Below are positions 40,544-48,387 of a DNA stretch of 64,000 bases, one piece after another (positions within the stretch are counted from its first letter, which is position 1; each line of letters begins with the position of its first letter). A program made the position numbers and the translations under genes. The stretch spans positions 1,860,001 to 1,924,000 of the forward strand of contig NZ_CP023695.1 of NCBI RefSeq assembly GCF_008704395.1, given 5' to 3'. The notes beneath the pieces are model-generated. The model was not told where the DNA came from. It searched no databases and saw nothing but the letters and a program-made list of their open reading frames with translations. This stretch comes from Streptomyces alboniger. Its GTDB lineage: Bacteria; Actinomycetota; Actinomycetes; Streptomycetales; Streptomycetaceae.

Positions 40544-40726
40544 GCGCGGTAGCCCTTCCGCCTGTTGTGCCTAAATGCCCCGAAACGTCCTATACACCCC
40601 CTACCGTCGGCCATCTGAAAGGCCGTCGGCTGACGCAGAGAGTAAAGCTCACACCGGGACGTCGACACGATTTTCCGGCAAAGAATCGCGTTACCCGCGC
40701 GCGGGGTCCTCGACTTTGGCGACTCC

Positions 40727-40748
40727 GTTCAACCTGTGGCCATCCTGC
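40727..40748 (+). promoter_or_regulatory. PHO-box-like direct repeats before the GlpQ-type gene
   Basis: GTTCAACCTGT followed directly by GGCCATCCTGC are two 11-nt units resembling the Streptomyces PhoP direct-repeat consensus (GTTCACC...). They lie about 70-90 nt before the start codon of the phosphodiesterase gene. From memory, the S. coelicolor glpQ2 orthologue is phosphate-controlled through PhoP. Confidence 0.55.
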
Positions 40749-40817
40749 ACCTGTTTCCCGTTGGCCGTGGACTGTCACTCTCGACCGGTCCGCGATCTCA
40801 CGACGCGAGGAGTACCC

Positions 40818-41714
40818 GTGTTCGCACGCGCTGCCGCTGCCACCACCGCCGCCCTCTTGGGGGCCGGTGCACTCGTCCTCCCCTCCGCCCCCGCCTCCGC
40901 GCAGGCGCCCGCGGCACCGCACGCCGCCTGGCACGGCCATCCGCTGGTCGTCGCCCACCGCGGCGCCTCCGCCTACGCCCCGGAGAACACGCTGGCTGCC
41001 ATCGACAAGGCACGCGACATGGGGTTCCGCTGGGTCGAGAACGACGTCCAGCGGACCAAGGACGGCGAACTCGTGATCATGCACGACGACAACCTGAAGC
41101 GCACGACGAACGTCGAGGAGGTCTTCCCCGACCGTGCCCCGTGGAAGGTCGCGGACTTCACGGCGGCGGAGATCGCACGCCTCGACGCGGGCAGCTGGTT
41201 CAGCCCGAAGTACGCGGGTGAGCGCGTGCCGACCCTCAGGCAGTACATGCGCCGGGTCTCGCGCAACCACCAGCGGCTCGTCTTCGAGTTCAAGAAGCCC
41301 GAGCTCTACCCGGGCATCGAGCAGCAGGGCCTGCGCGTGCTGCGCGAGACGGGGTGGCTCGACAAGCACCACGTCAGAAGCAGGCTCGTCATCCAGAGCT
41401 TCAGCGCCGAGAGCGTGAAGACCGTGCACGCGCTGCGGCCCGATGTGAAGACGGGCTTCCTCGGCACGCCCGCGGTCGCCGATCTGCCCGCGTACGCGAA
41501 GTTCGCCGACCAGATCAACTCGACGCACACCTCCATCTCGACCCCCTACGTCGCCGCGATCCACGCGTTCAAGGGCCCGCACGGCAAGCCCCTGGAGATC
41601 TTCACGTGGACCGTCAACGACGCCCCGAACGCGGTGCGCGCCGCGAACTTCGGCGTGGACGGGATCATCACCAACACGCCCGACGTCGTACGCAGGGCGC
41701 TGCACGACGCCTGA
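40818..41714 (+). CDS. Secreted glycerophosphodiester phosphodiesterase (GlpQ-like)
   Basis: A 298-aa exported enzyme releasing glycerol-3-P from glycerophosphodiesters or teichoic-acid-like polymers, useful in phosphate or carbon starvation. A signal peptide (RAAAATTAALLGAGALVLPS, cleavage near ASA-QA) precedes the GDPD TIM barrel. Catalytic and metal residues are in VAHRGASAYAPENT near residue 45, WVENDVQRTKDGELVIMHDD near residue 70, and LVFEFKKPE near residue 152. The GTG start has GAGGAG 7 nt upstream. It matches the position of glpQ2 two genes from uvrB in S. coelicolor, as I recall. Confidence 0.92.
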   Translation: MFARAAAATTAALLGAGALVLPSAPASAQAPAAPHAAWHGHPLVVAHRGASAYAPENTLAAIDKARDMGFRWVENDVQRTKDGELVIMHDDNLKRTTNVEEVFPDRAPWKVADFTAAEIARLDAGSWFSPKYAGERVPTLRQYMRRVSRNHQRLVFEFKKPELYPGIEQQGLRVLRETGWLDKHHVRSRLVIQSFSAESVKTVHALRPDVKTGFLGTPAVADLPAYAKFADQINSTHTSISTPYVAAIHAFKGPHGKPLEIFTWTVNDAPNAVRAANFGVDGIITNTPDVVRRALHDA

Positions 41715-41737
41715 GACACCGCTGGTCCGGCGCAGGT

Positions 41738-41771
41738 CCGCCCACTGACGCGTCGCGTTGTCAGTGGGCGG
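41738..41771. terminator. 12-bp inverted repeat: terminator overlapping the ogt promoter
   Basis: A perfect 12-bp inverted repeat (arms CCGCCCACTGAC and complement) with a 10-nt loop, 24 nt after the phosphodiesterase stop. The right arm contains most of the TTGTCAGTG element of the ogt promoter, so one sequence may serve as terminator for one gene and activator site for the next. Confidence 0.7.
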
Positions 41772-41780
41772 CCGTACCGT
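41758..41780 (+). promoter_or_regulatory. PafBC/RecA-NDp-type promoter of ogt
   Basis: TTGTCAGTG, 8 bases (GGCGGCCG), then TACCGT on the + strand: an exact fit to TTGTCRGTG-N8-TAnnnT. The -10 ends 7 nt before the ogt ATG, predicting a leaderless transcript, the same geometry as at uvrB and uvrC. Confidence 0.85.
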
Positions 41781-41787
41781 GGTCGGC

Positions 41788-42348
41788 ATGAACCAGGACC
41801 AGCGTCAGGAGGACCGGCGCCAGGCCGAGTGGGCCGTCGTCGGCAGCGACATCGGCCCCCTCCTGCTCGCCGCGACCGGCACGGGGCTCGTCACCGTGGC
41901 CTTCCACGCCACGGATGACGTACGGGACAGGACTCTGGACCGGCTCGGCTCCCGGCTGGGCGCCGAGCCGGTACGGGCGCCGCGATCGCCGCTGCTCGCC
42001 GAGGCGATACGGCAGCTCGCGGAGTACTTCGCGGCCGAGCGCCGCGAGTTCGCGCTGCCGCTCGACTGGTCGCTGATATCCGGCTTCAACCGGCAGGTGC
42101 TGCGCGAGCTGGCCACCGGCGTGCCGTACGGCGCAGTGGTGGGCTACGGCGATCTGGCCCGCCGGGTCGGCCAGCCGCGCGCCGCCCAGGCCGTCGGCAT
42201 CGCGATGGGCGCCAATCCTCTGCCGGTCGTGGTGCCGTGCCACCGCGTGGTGGAGAGCGGCGGGGGCATCGGCGGCTTCGGCGGCGGCCTGGAGACCAAG
42301 CGGCAGCTGCTCGCGCTGGAGGGCGTGCTTCCACAGCCGCTGTTCTGA
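41788..42348 (+). CDS. ogt: Methylated-DNA--protein-cysteine methyltransferase
   Basis: A 186-aa suicide enzyme removing O6-alkyl groups from guanine. The alkyl-accepting cysteine is in PVVVPCHRVVESGGGIGGFGGGLETKRQLL near residue 145, preceded by the DNA-binding helix segment LATGVPYGAVVGYGDLARRVGQPRAAQAVG; the N-terminal domain carries the usual variable sheet. The ATG has no Shine-Dalgarno but is placed 7 nt after a damage-type -10. Direct alkylation-damage repair next to uvrB gives two repair routes under one predicted control. Confidence 0.95.
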   Translation: MNQDQRQEDRRQAEWAVVGSDIGPLLLAATGTGLVTVAFHATDDVRDRTLDRLGSRLGAEPVRAPRSPLLAEAIRQLAEYFAAERREFALPLDWSLISGFNRQVLRELATGVPYGAVVGYGDLARRVGQPRAAQAVGIAMGANPLPVVVPCHRVVESGGGIGGFGGGLETKRQLLALEGVLPQPLF

Positions 42349-42438
42349 GGAGCGGGGCCGGCGCTTCTGGTCGCCCGAGGTGCCGTGCGGGACCCGGTAG
42401 CTGTTTCGCGTCCGGGCGGCCCCTGTCACACTGCCTCG

Positions 42439-43707
42439 GTGACCGACACCGTCGATGCCCCTGACATACCCGCGTCGGAGGCGCTGCCCGCCCTGCGCCG
42501 CCGCACGACCGCGGTGCTGATGGCCAGCCAGATCCTGGGCGGCCTCGGGATACCGATCGGTATCGCGCTGGCCCCCGTGCTCGCGACCGAGGTGAGCGGG
42601 ACCGAGGCGCTGTCCGGCCTCGCGCCCACCGCTTCCGTGGCCGGCACGGCCCTGCTCTCGGTGCCGCTCGCCGCGCTGATGACGGCACGCGGCCGACGGG
42701 CGGGCCTCGTCCTCGCGTACGTGATCGGCGCGCTCGGCGCGGGGCTCGTGGTGCTGGCCGCGGTCGTCGAGAGCTTCCCCTTGCTGCTGCTCGGCATGTC
42801 GGCCTTCGGCGCGGGCTCGCTGGCCAATTTGCAGGCACGTTTCGCTGCGGCCGATCTCGCCGAGCCCGAGCGGCGCGGCCGCGCCATCTCGCTCGTCATC
42901 TGGGCCACCACCATCGGCTCGGTCATCGGTCCGAACATCGCCGCGCCCACCAGCCGCGCCTTCGCCGACACCGCCGTACCCGAGAACGCGGGGCCGTTCC
43001 TCTTCGCCGCCGCGATCTTCACGGTGGCCGCGGTGGTGGTGGCGGTGCTGCTGCGCCCCGACCCGCTGCTCACCGCCCGCGCCCTGGCCCCGCAGGAGGA
43101 CGACAACGCGCAGAACCGCTCGCTGCGGGCCGGTGTCGCCGCGGTGGCCGCCTCGCCGATGGCCCGCCTCGCGCTGGTCACCGTGACCGTCTCGCACACG
43201 GTGATGGTCTCCATCATGGTGATGACCCCGGTCGACCTGGCGCACCACGGCGCGGGCCTGCAACTGGTCGGTCTGGTCATCAGCGGCCACATCGCGGGCA
43301 TGTACGCGTTCTCACCGGTGATGGGCTGGCTCGCCGACCGGTTCGGCCGCCTCTCCGTGATCGGCCTCGCGGTCGGGCTGCTGTGCTGTGCCGCGCTGCT
43401 CGCCGGGACGGCCGGAGCGAGCCACGGCCGGACCGCCGCCGGTCTCTTCCTGCTCGGCCTCGGCTGGTCCGCGGGCCTCGTCGCCGGCTCGGCATTGCTC
43501 ACCGACTCGGTGGCGCAGCCCGCCCGGGCCGCCGTGCAGGGCCTCTCGGACCTGACCATGAACGCGGCGGCGGGCATCGGCGGGGCGCTCGCGGGCCTGA
43601 TCGTCGCGCGGGCGAGCTACGGCTGGCTCAACCTCGTCGGCGCCTGCGTGCTGCTGCCCATGGCCGGGCTCGCGCTGCGCGGGGCGGTGGCGGTCAGGAA
43701 GGCGTGA
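42439..43707 (+). CDS. MFS transporter (drug exporter-like)
   Basis: A 422-aa protein with 12 predicted helices. Motif A appears as MTARGRRAGLVLAYVIGALGAG near residue 80 and again as WLADRFGRLSVIGLAVGLL near residue 300, which is typical of the multidrug-efflux branch. A 20-residue hydrophilic N-terminus precedes helix 1. The start is a GTG (VTDTVDAPD) with CACACT placed as a -10 just upstream and no Shine-Dalgarno, so leaderless initiation is likely. The substrate is unknown. Confidence 0.82.
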   Translation: MTDTVDAPDIPASEALPALRRRTTAVLMASQILGGLGIPIGIALAPVLATEVSGTEALSGLAPTASVAGTALLSVPLAALMTARGRRAGLVLAYVIGALGAGLVVLAAVVESFPLLLLGMSAFGAGSLANLQARFAAADLAEPERRGRAISLVIWATTIGSVIGPNIAAPTSRAFADTAVPENAGPFLFAAAIFTVAAVVVAVLLRPDPLLTARALAPQEDDNAQNRSLRAGVAAVAASPMARLALVTVTVSHTVMVSIMVMTPVDLAHHGAGLQLVGLVISGHIAGMYAFSPVMGWLADRFGRLSVIGLAVGLLCCAALLAGTAGASHGRTAAGLFLLGLGWSAGLVAGSALLTDSVAQPARAAVQGLSDLTMNAAAGIGGALAGLIVARASYGWLNLVGACVLLPMAGLALRGAVAVRKA

Positions 43708-43740
43708 CCCGCGCGGCCTCCGCCCCGCGGGGCCGGAAGG

Positions 43741-43776
43741 GCAGTGGTCAGGCCAGTAGTCAGGGCAGTGGTCAGG
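43741..43776. repeat. 12-bp tandem repeat, three copies, at the cupin gene 3' end
   Basis: GCAGTGGTCAGG, CCAGTAGTCAGG and GCAGTGGTCAGG follow one another without gaps; the last copy contains the stop codon of the cupin gene. Outer copies are identical and the middle one has two changes. Confidence 0.8.
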
Positions 43777-44137
43777 GCAACGTGATGTGGTACGCCTTGC
43801 GCAGCGTCTCGTGCACCGTCCAGGTCGTACGGTCGCCCTCGCGCAGCACCGCCGCGTCGCCGGGGCCGATCTCCAAGGTGTCGCCGCCCTCGACCTCCAC
43901 GGTGGCGCGGCCACTCACGACCACGAAGAGTTCGTTGGCCTCGGTGTCGGTGACCACGCCGGGTGTGATCTGCCAGATGCCGCGCAGCTGCTTGCCGTCG
44001 GCGGACTCCCACAGCACCTTGCCGGTCACCACGGGATCACCGGAGACGATCTGTTCCGGGTCGAGGGGCTCGGCCTCCAGCTCGACATCCGGAATATGCA
44101 CGGCAAAAGACGCGACAGTTTGATCATTCGTGGTCAT
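43772..44137 (-). CDS. Cupin-domain protein (Cupin_3/DUF861 type)
   Basis: A 121-aa single-domain cupin. The fold core is GKQLRGIWQITPGVVTDTEANELFVVVSGRATVEVEGGDTLEIGPGDAAVLREGDRTTWTVHETLRKAYHITL, with the conserved E-x5-G-x-A and GD elements of the DUF861 group. Related proteins include ureidoglycine aminohydrolases, but no purine-catabolism gene is nearby, so no substrate is assigned. TAGGGT lies 8 nt before the ATG and no Shine-Dalgarno is seen, suggesting a leaderless mRNA. Divergent from psuG. Confidence 0.85.
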   Translation of the reverse strand: MTTNDQTVASFAVHIPDVELEAEPLDPEQIVSGDPVVTGKVLWESADGKQLRGIWQITPGVVTDTEANELFVVVSGRATVEVEGGDTLEIGPGDAAVLREGDRTTWTVHETLRKAYHITLP

Positions 44138-44220
44138 GGCCGGTCACCCTAGCCGAGGGTTTGGCGGGGCCCGCCGCCCGCCAGGGATGAGGGGAGACCC
44201 GACAGGCAGGAGGCAGGCCC

Positions 44221-45126
44221 GTGCTGGTGGTGTCCGACGAGGTGGAAGCGGCTGTCGCTCAGCGGCGCCCTGTGGTGGCCCTGGAGTCCACGATCATCGC
44301 GCACGGCCTGCCCCGGCCGCGCAATCTCCGGGTGGCGAAGGAGCTCGAAGCGGTCGTACGCGATGAGGGCGCGGTCCCCGCGACGATCGCCGTCCTGGAC
44401 GGGCGCCCCCATGTCGGCCTGGACGAGGAACAGTTGGAGCGGGTCGCGCACGACGACGGCATCCGCAAGCTGGGCCACCGCGATCTGCCGCTCGCCGTCG
44501 CGGCGGGCGCGAGCGGGGCCACCACGGTGTCCGCGACGGCGCAGCTGGCCGCGCGCGCCGGCGTGCGGGTGTTCGCCACGGGCGGGCTCGGAGGCGTACA
44601 CCGGGAGTGGACGGTGACGCAGGACGAGTCGGCCGACCTGGGACTGCTCGCCCGCACCAGGATCACGGTGGTGTGCGCGGGCGTGAAGTCGATCCTGGAC
44701 GTGGGGGCGACGCTGGAGCGGCTGGAGACGCTGGGCGTGGCGGTCGCGGGGTACCGGACGAACCGTTTCCCCGGCTTCTACCTCGCGGACTCCGGGCACG
44801 AGGTGGACTGGACGCTGCGCTCTCCCGGGGAGGTCGCCGAGGTGATGCGGGCGCAGGACGCGCTCGGCGGGCCCGAGGCGGCGCTGATCGTGGCGAATCC
44901 GGTGCCATCGGGCGAGCAGCTCGATCCCGTCCTCCACGCGCGCGTGCTCGACGATGCGCTCCGGGCGTGCGAGGAGCGGGGCATCACGGGGCAGGCGATC
45001 ACGCCGTTCCTCCTCGACGAGCTGGTGCGCCGCACCGACGGGGCGTCGCTCGAGGCGAACCTCGCGGCGGCCCGCGGCAACGTGCGGCTCGCGGGGCGGG
45101 TGGCGGCGGCCTGGGCCGAGCGCTGA
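44221..45126 (+). CDS. psuG: Pseudouridine-5'-phosphate glycosidase
   Basis: A 301-aa enzyme splitting the C-glycosidic bond of pseudouridine-5'-P into uracil and ribose-5-P. Family segments are VALESTIIAHGLPRPRNL near residue 20, KLGHRDLPLAVAAGASGATTVSAT near residue 85 with the catalytic lysine region, VFATGGLGGVHR near residue 120, and ITPFLLDELVRRT followed by SLEANLAAARGNVRLA near residue 260. GTG start with AGGAGG 9 nt upstream. It overlaps the following PfkB kinase gene by TGATG, giving a complete two-gene pseudouridine catabolic unit. Confidence 0.95.
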   Translation: MLVVSDEVEAAVAQRRPVVALESTIIAHGLPRPRNLRVAKELEAVVRDEGAVPATIAVLDGRPHVGLDEEQLERVAHDDGIRKLGHRDLPLAVAAGASGATTVSATAQLAARAGVRVFATGGLGGVHREWTVTQDESADLGLLARTRITVVCAGVKSILDVGATLERLETLGVAVAGYRTNRFPGFYLADSGHEVDWTLRSPGEVAEVMRAQDALGGPEAALIVANPVPSGEQLDPVLHARVLDDALRACEERGITGQAITPFLLDELVRRTDGASLEANLAAARGNVRLAGRVAAAWAER

Positions 45127-46082
45127 TGGCGCGGGAGTTGCGGCGCTCGGCCCAGGGCCTGCTCGTCGTGGGCGACGTCGTCACGGACATCGTCGCCCGG
45201 CACCGTACGCCGCTCGCGCCGGGCACCGACACGGCCGCGGCCATCCGTGCCGTGCCGGGGGGAGCGGGGGCCAACGTGGCCTGCTGGGCCGCGCACTGGG
45301 GCTGCCCCGACGTACGCCTCCTGGGGCGGGTCGGGGCCGACTCCGTGGCGTGGCACGAGGCGGCGCTCACGCGCGCGGGGGTGCGGGCGCGGCTCGTCGT
45401 CGACACGGAGGCGCCGACGGGGACGGTGATCTGTCTGGTGGACGGGGGTGCGGGCGCCGAGCGGACGTTCCTCACGGACAGCGGGGCCTCGCTGCGGCTC
45501 TCCCCCGCCGACTGGTCGCCCGCGCTGCTCGACGGCGTGGCCTGGCTGCATCTGTCCGGCTACCTGTTCTTCGCCGAGCCGAGCCGAGCGGCGGCCGGGG
45601 TCGCGCTGAGGGCGGCACGCGCGCGTGGGGTGCCGGTGAGCGTGGATCCGGCGTCGGCGGGGTTCCTCGGGGAGCTGGGCGTGGAGCGGTTCCTCGCGGC
45701 GGTGGAAGGCGCGGCGGTGCTGTTGCCCAGCAGGGACGAGGCGGAGGCGCTCACGGGGCTCCCCGATCCCGCGGACGCGGCGGCGCGGCTCAGTCGGCGG
45801 TTTCCCTTGGTGGTGGTCACGGCGGGTGCCGGTGGGGCTGTGACGGCTCGGGATGGCGCGGTGATCGGGCGCACCTCATCGGCGGCGGTCGCGGGGGTGC
45901 GGGACACGACGGGGGCGGGGGACGCCTTCACTGGGGCGTTCCTTGCTTCGCGGCTGGCGGGAGTGGGGGTCCTGGGGGCGGTGGAGGAGGGGTGCCGGGC
46001 AGGGGCGGAGGCTGTGGGGCAGGTGGGGGGTCGTCCTGGCGGGACCCTGTCGGGCGGGACCTTGTCTGGCGGGGCGCCTTAG
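45126..46082 (+). CDS. PfkB-family kinase, probable pseudouridine kinase
   Basis: A 318-aa ribokinase-fold kinase. Signature 1 is VPGGAGANVACWAAHWG near residue 43, and signature 2 with the catalytic aspartate is VRDTTGAGDAFTGAFLASRL near residue 260. Overlap with psuG makes it the likely PsuK, which phosphorylates pseudouridine before PsuG acts; this rests on context. The last 15 residues are built from a 15-bp DNA repeat (46039-46068) encoding GGTLS units, so the C-terminus is a slippage-derived Gly-rich tail. Confidence 0.85.
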   Translation: MARELRRSAQGLLVVGDVVTDIVARHRTPLAPGTDTAAAIRAVPGGAGANVACWAAHWGCPDVRLLGRVGADSVAWHEAALTRAGVRARLVVDTEAPTGTVICLVDGGAGAERTFLTDSGASLRLSPADWSPALLDGVAWLHLSGYLFFAEPSRAAAGVALRAARARGVPVSVDPASAGFLGELGVERFLAAVEGAAVLLPSRDEAEALTGLPDPADAAARLSRRFPLVVVTAGAGGAVTARDGAVIGRTSSAAVAGVRDTTGAGDAFTGAFLASRLAGVGVLGAVEEGCRAGAEAVGQVGGRPGGTLSGGTLSGGAP

Positions 46083-46154
46083 GGGGCGGGGTTGGGCTCG
46101 GCTCGGTCGGTGCTTCGGGTGCGGGTTCTTCTCGGCTGAGCGCGCCGTTCCCCG

Positions 46155-46212
46155 CGCCCCCTTCGGGGCTGTTGCCCCCTCCCCTGGGAGCCGAGCCCCC
46201 GGAGGGGCTCGG
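46155..46212. terminator. Intergenic GC-rich hairpins between converging genes
   Basis: A perfect 9-bp stem CCGAGCCCC / GGGGCTCGG with CGGA loop (46191-46212) acts between the converging kinase and methyltransferase genes. It follows a CCGCGCCCCC-TTCGGGG type segment similar to the short GTTCCCCGCGCCCC sequence I recall as dispersed through Streptomyces intergenic regions. Confidence 0.65.
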
Positions 46213-46224
46213 TCCGGGGGTGGG

Positions 46225-47055
46225 TCAGGGCTTTCTTCCCCAGGTGGAGATCAGGGGGGCCGTCGCCACGTCCATCGTGGGGGTGGCGATGTTGGACAGG
46301 TGATGGTCGATCTCGTCCGCCGTGGTCAGGCCCTCGGAGATCAGGTCCTGGCGGAGTTGCTGGAGTGTGGTGGCCTCCAGGGCCGCGCAGGCCGGTGAGG
46401 CCAGGGGGAAGTACGCGTCGGACTCCACGTGGCGCAGGCCCGCCTCGCGCAGCAGTCGCGGCATCCGACGGCCGTACGCGAGGTCGGCCCCGCGCCCCGC
46501 GAGCAGCGTCCGCACGGCGTGGCGCAGCCTGTTGGCCAGTTCCTGCGCCGGGCCGTACTCGTCGGGGCACGCCAGCGGCTGAAGCGCGACGTCGGCCTCC
46601 TCGATCAGGAGCCTGCCGCCGGGCCGCAGCGCCCTGATCATCGACTTCACGGCCCGCTCCGGGTCGGCGACGTCGGCCAGGACGAGCCGCGCGTGCACGA
46701 GGTCGTAGGCCTCGATGGGCGGCGGGTCGGCGGCGACGTCGTGCACGCGCACCTCAAGGGGCGAGCGCGCGGCCCTGGTCTGCCAGGACGTGTCGATGTC
46801 CGTCGCCAGGACCCGGCCCGTCGGCCCGACCCGCTTGGCGAGCCAGGAGATCACGGTGGTGCCCCCCGCCCCGACCTCCCAGCAGCGCCAGCCGGGGCCG
46901 ATGCCGAGGCGTTCGATGTGACCGAAGGTCGTCGGGTCGAAGAGAGCGGCGTGGGCGGCGAAGTGCTGCTTCGACTCGGCCTGCCGCGCGTCGGAGAGCT
47001 GACGGGGGTCGGGGAGCTGCCGGGGGTCCAGGAGGTGACCGTCGATTCGCGTCAT
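46225..47055 (-). CDS. Class I SAM-dependent methyltransferase
   Basis: A 276-aa methyltransferase. Motif I is GWRCWEVGAGGTTVISWLAKRVG near residue 58, with acidic post-I VLATDIDTSW, motif IV YDLVHARLVLADV and post-motif RALRPGGRLLIEEADV. The N-terminus carries a short repeat (DPRQLPDPRQLSDARQ) of unknown meaning. The substrate is not evident. No Shine-Dalgarno precedes the ATG. The 20-bp palindrome 56 nt upstream lies in the region shared with corA. Confidence 0.85.
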   Translation of the reverse strand: MTRIDGHLLDPRQLPDPRQLSDARQAESKQHFAAHAALFDPTTFGHIERLGIGPGWRCWEVGAGGTTVISWLAKRVGPTGRVLATDIDTSWQTRAARSPLEVRVHDVAADPPPIEAYDLVHARLVLADVADPERAVKSMIRALRPGGRLLIEEADVALQPLACPDEYGPAQELANRLRHAVRTLLAGRGADLAYGRRMPRLLREAGLRHVESDAYFPLASPACAALEATTLQQLRQDLISEGLTTADEIDHHLSNIATPTMDVATAPLISTWGRKP

Positions 47056-47110
47056 GCCGCGATCATCCCAGTTGTCCGGCTTGCTCCCGGGAGGCAGAAC
47101 CGATCATTCC

Positions 47111-47130
47111 GGAACGGAGTACTCCGTTCC
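47111..47130. promoter_or_regulatory. 20-bp perfect palindrome between methyltransferase and corA genes
   Basis: GGAACGGAGT followed by its exact reverse complement. Length, symmetry and position between divergent genes fit a TetR-type operator. No regulator gene is adjacent. Confidence 0.6.
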
Positions 47131-47202
47131 CACAGGCCTCAGCAGAGTCGACGGCCGTCCTGGCAGACTGGCACGTCACGTCGTCAGCGCGAGGAGCCCC
47201 AC

Positions 47203-48348
47203 ATGTCGATGGCAGGCAGCCTGCGGAAAGTCGGAAGCCTGGGCAAGGTCGGAAGCCTGCGGAAGGTCGGCGGCCTCCGCAGAGTGGCACGCCTGGGCCG
47301 CCGGGGCGCGCGTGTCGATCTGAGCCACCCGGCCCGCTCCCCGCTGGGCTCGTCGGTGGTGAACTGCGTGACGTACCGCGAGGGGGTACGCCAGCCTCCC
47401 GGCCGCGACCTGGTCGAGTCGGTGGAGCGCGTCCGCAAGACGGGCGACGGCTTCGTCTGGCTGGGGCTGCACGAGCCGACCGAGCTGGAGTTCGCGTCCA
47501 TCGCCGACCTGTTCGACCTGCACCCCCTCGCCGTGGAGGACGCGGTGCACGCGCACCAGCGCCCGAAGGTCGAGCGGTACGACCAGACGCTGTTCGCCGT
47601 CTTCAAGACCGTCTGCTACGTGGAGCACACCGAGCTGACCGCGACCAGCGAGGTGGTGGACACCGGCGAGATCATGGTCTTCGTGGGCCGGGACTTCGTC
47701 ATCACGGTCCGGCACGGCCGGCACGGCTCGCTCGGGCCGCTGCGCGAGGAGTTGGAGGCGTCGCCCGAGCAGCTGGCGCAGGGCCCGGCCACCGTGCTGC
47801 ACGCGATCGCGGACCAAGTCGTGGACGACTACCTCGCGGCGACGGACGCGGTGCAGTCGGACATCGACCAGGTCGAGACGGCCGTCTTCGCCCCGGACGG
47901 CGAGCGGGTCGACCCCGGCCGCATCTACCAGCTCAAACGCGAACTGCTGGAGCTGAAGCGGGCGGTGGTGCCGCTCGGCCGCCCGCTCCAGGTGCTCGCC
48001 ACCCAGCCGATGCGGGTCATCGCCCCGGAGATACAGGCGTACTTCCGGGACGTCGACGACCACTTGAAGCGGGCCACCGAGCAGATCGCCGCCTTCGACG
48101 AGTTGCTGAACTCCATCCTCCAGGCACACCTCGCGCAAGTGACCGTCGCGCAGAACGAGGACATGCGGAAGATCACCGCCTGGGCCGCGGTCATCGCCGT
48201 ACCGACGATGGTCTGCGGCATGTACGGCATGAACTTCGACCATATGCCCGAACTGCACTGGCGGTTCGGCTACCCACTGGTCATGAGCCTGGTCGTGACG
48301 GCCTGTTTCGCGCTGTACCGGGGATTCCGGAGGAGCGGCTGGCTGTGA
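47203..48348 (+). CDS. corA: CorA-family magnesium transporter
   Basis: A 381-aa Mg2+/Co2+ channel subunit. A large cytoplasmic domain contains FVWLGLHEPTELEF, HPLAVEDAVHAHQRPKVERYD and the long helix QIYQLKREL-type region. Two C-terminal helices frame the selectivity motif YGMNF (in CGMYGMNFDHMPEL, near residue 345), and the tail ends in RGFRRSGWL. The first 34 residues are unusual: five tandem hexads of the type GSLRKV (residues 5-34) form a strongly basic, amphipathic extension absent from standard CorA. ATG with GAGGAG upstream. Confidence 0.93.
   Translation: MSMAGSLRKVGSLGKVGSLRKVGGLRRVARLGRRGARVDLSHPARSPLGSSVVNCVTYREGVRQPPGRDLVESVERVRKTGDGFVWLGLHEPTELEFASIADLFDLHPLAVEDAVHAHQRPKVERYDQTLFAVFKTVCYVEHTELTATSEVVDTGEIMVFVGRDFVITVRHGRHGSLGPLREELEASPEQLAQGPATVLHAIADQVVDDYLAATDAVQSDIDQVETAVFAPDGERVDPGRIYQLKRELLELKRAVVPLGRPLQVLATQPMRVIAPEIQAYFRDVDDHLKRATEQIAAFDELLNSILQAHLAQVTVAQNEDMRKITAWAAVIAVPTMVCGMYGMNFDHMPELHWRFGYPLVMSLVVTACFALYRGFRRSGWL
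47215..47304 (+). repeat. 18-bp coding tandem repeat, five degenerate copies
   Basis: Encodes GSLRKV, GSLGKV, GSLRKV, GGLRRV and ARLGRR at the N-terminus of CorA. The first three copies are closely similar at DNA level and the last two have diverged. Confidence 0.85.
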
Positions 48349-48387
48349 CACCCGGGGACGCCACAGCTCTACGTCTCGGCGTGGACG

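Noticed and set aside
46155..46175. CCGCGCCCCC-TTCGGGG segment as part of a mobile element
   Set aside because: There is no transposase gene or target duplication; it resembles the common short intergenic sequence of Streptomyces and a terminator.
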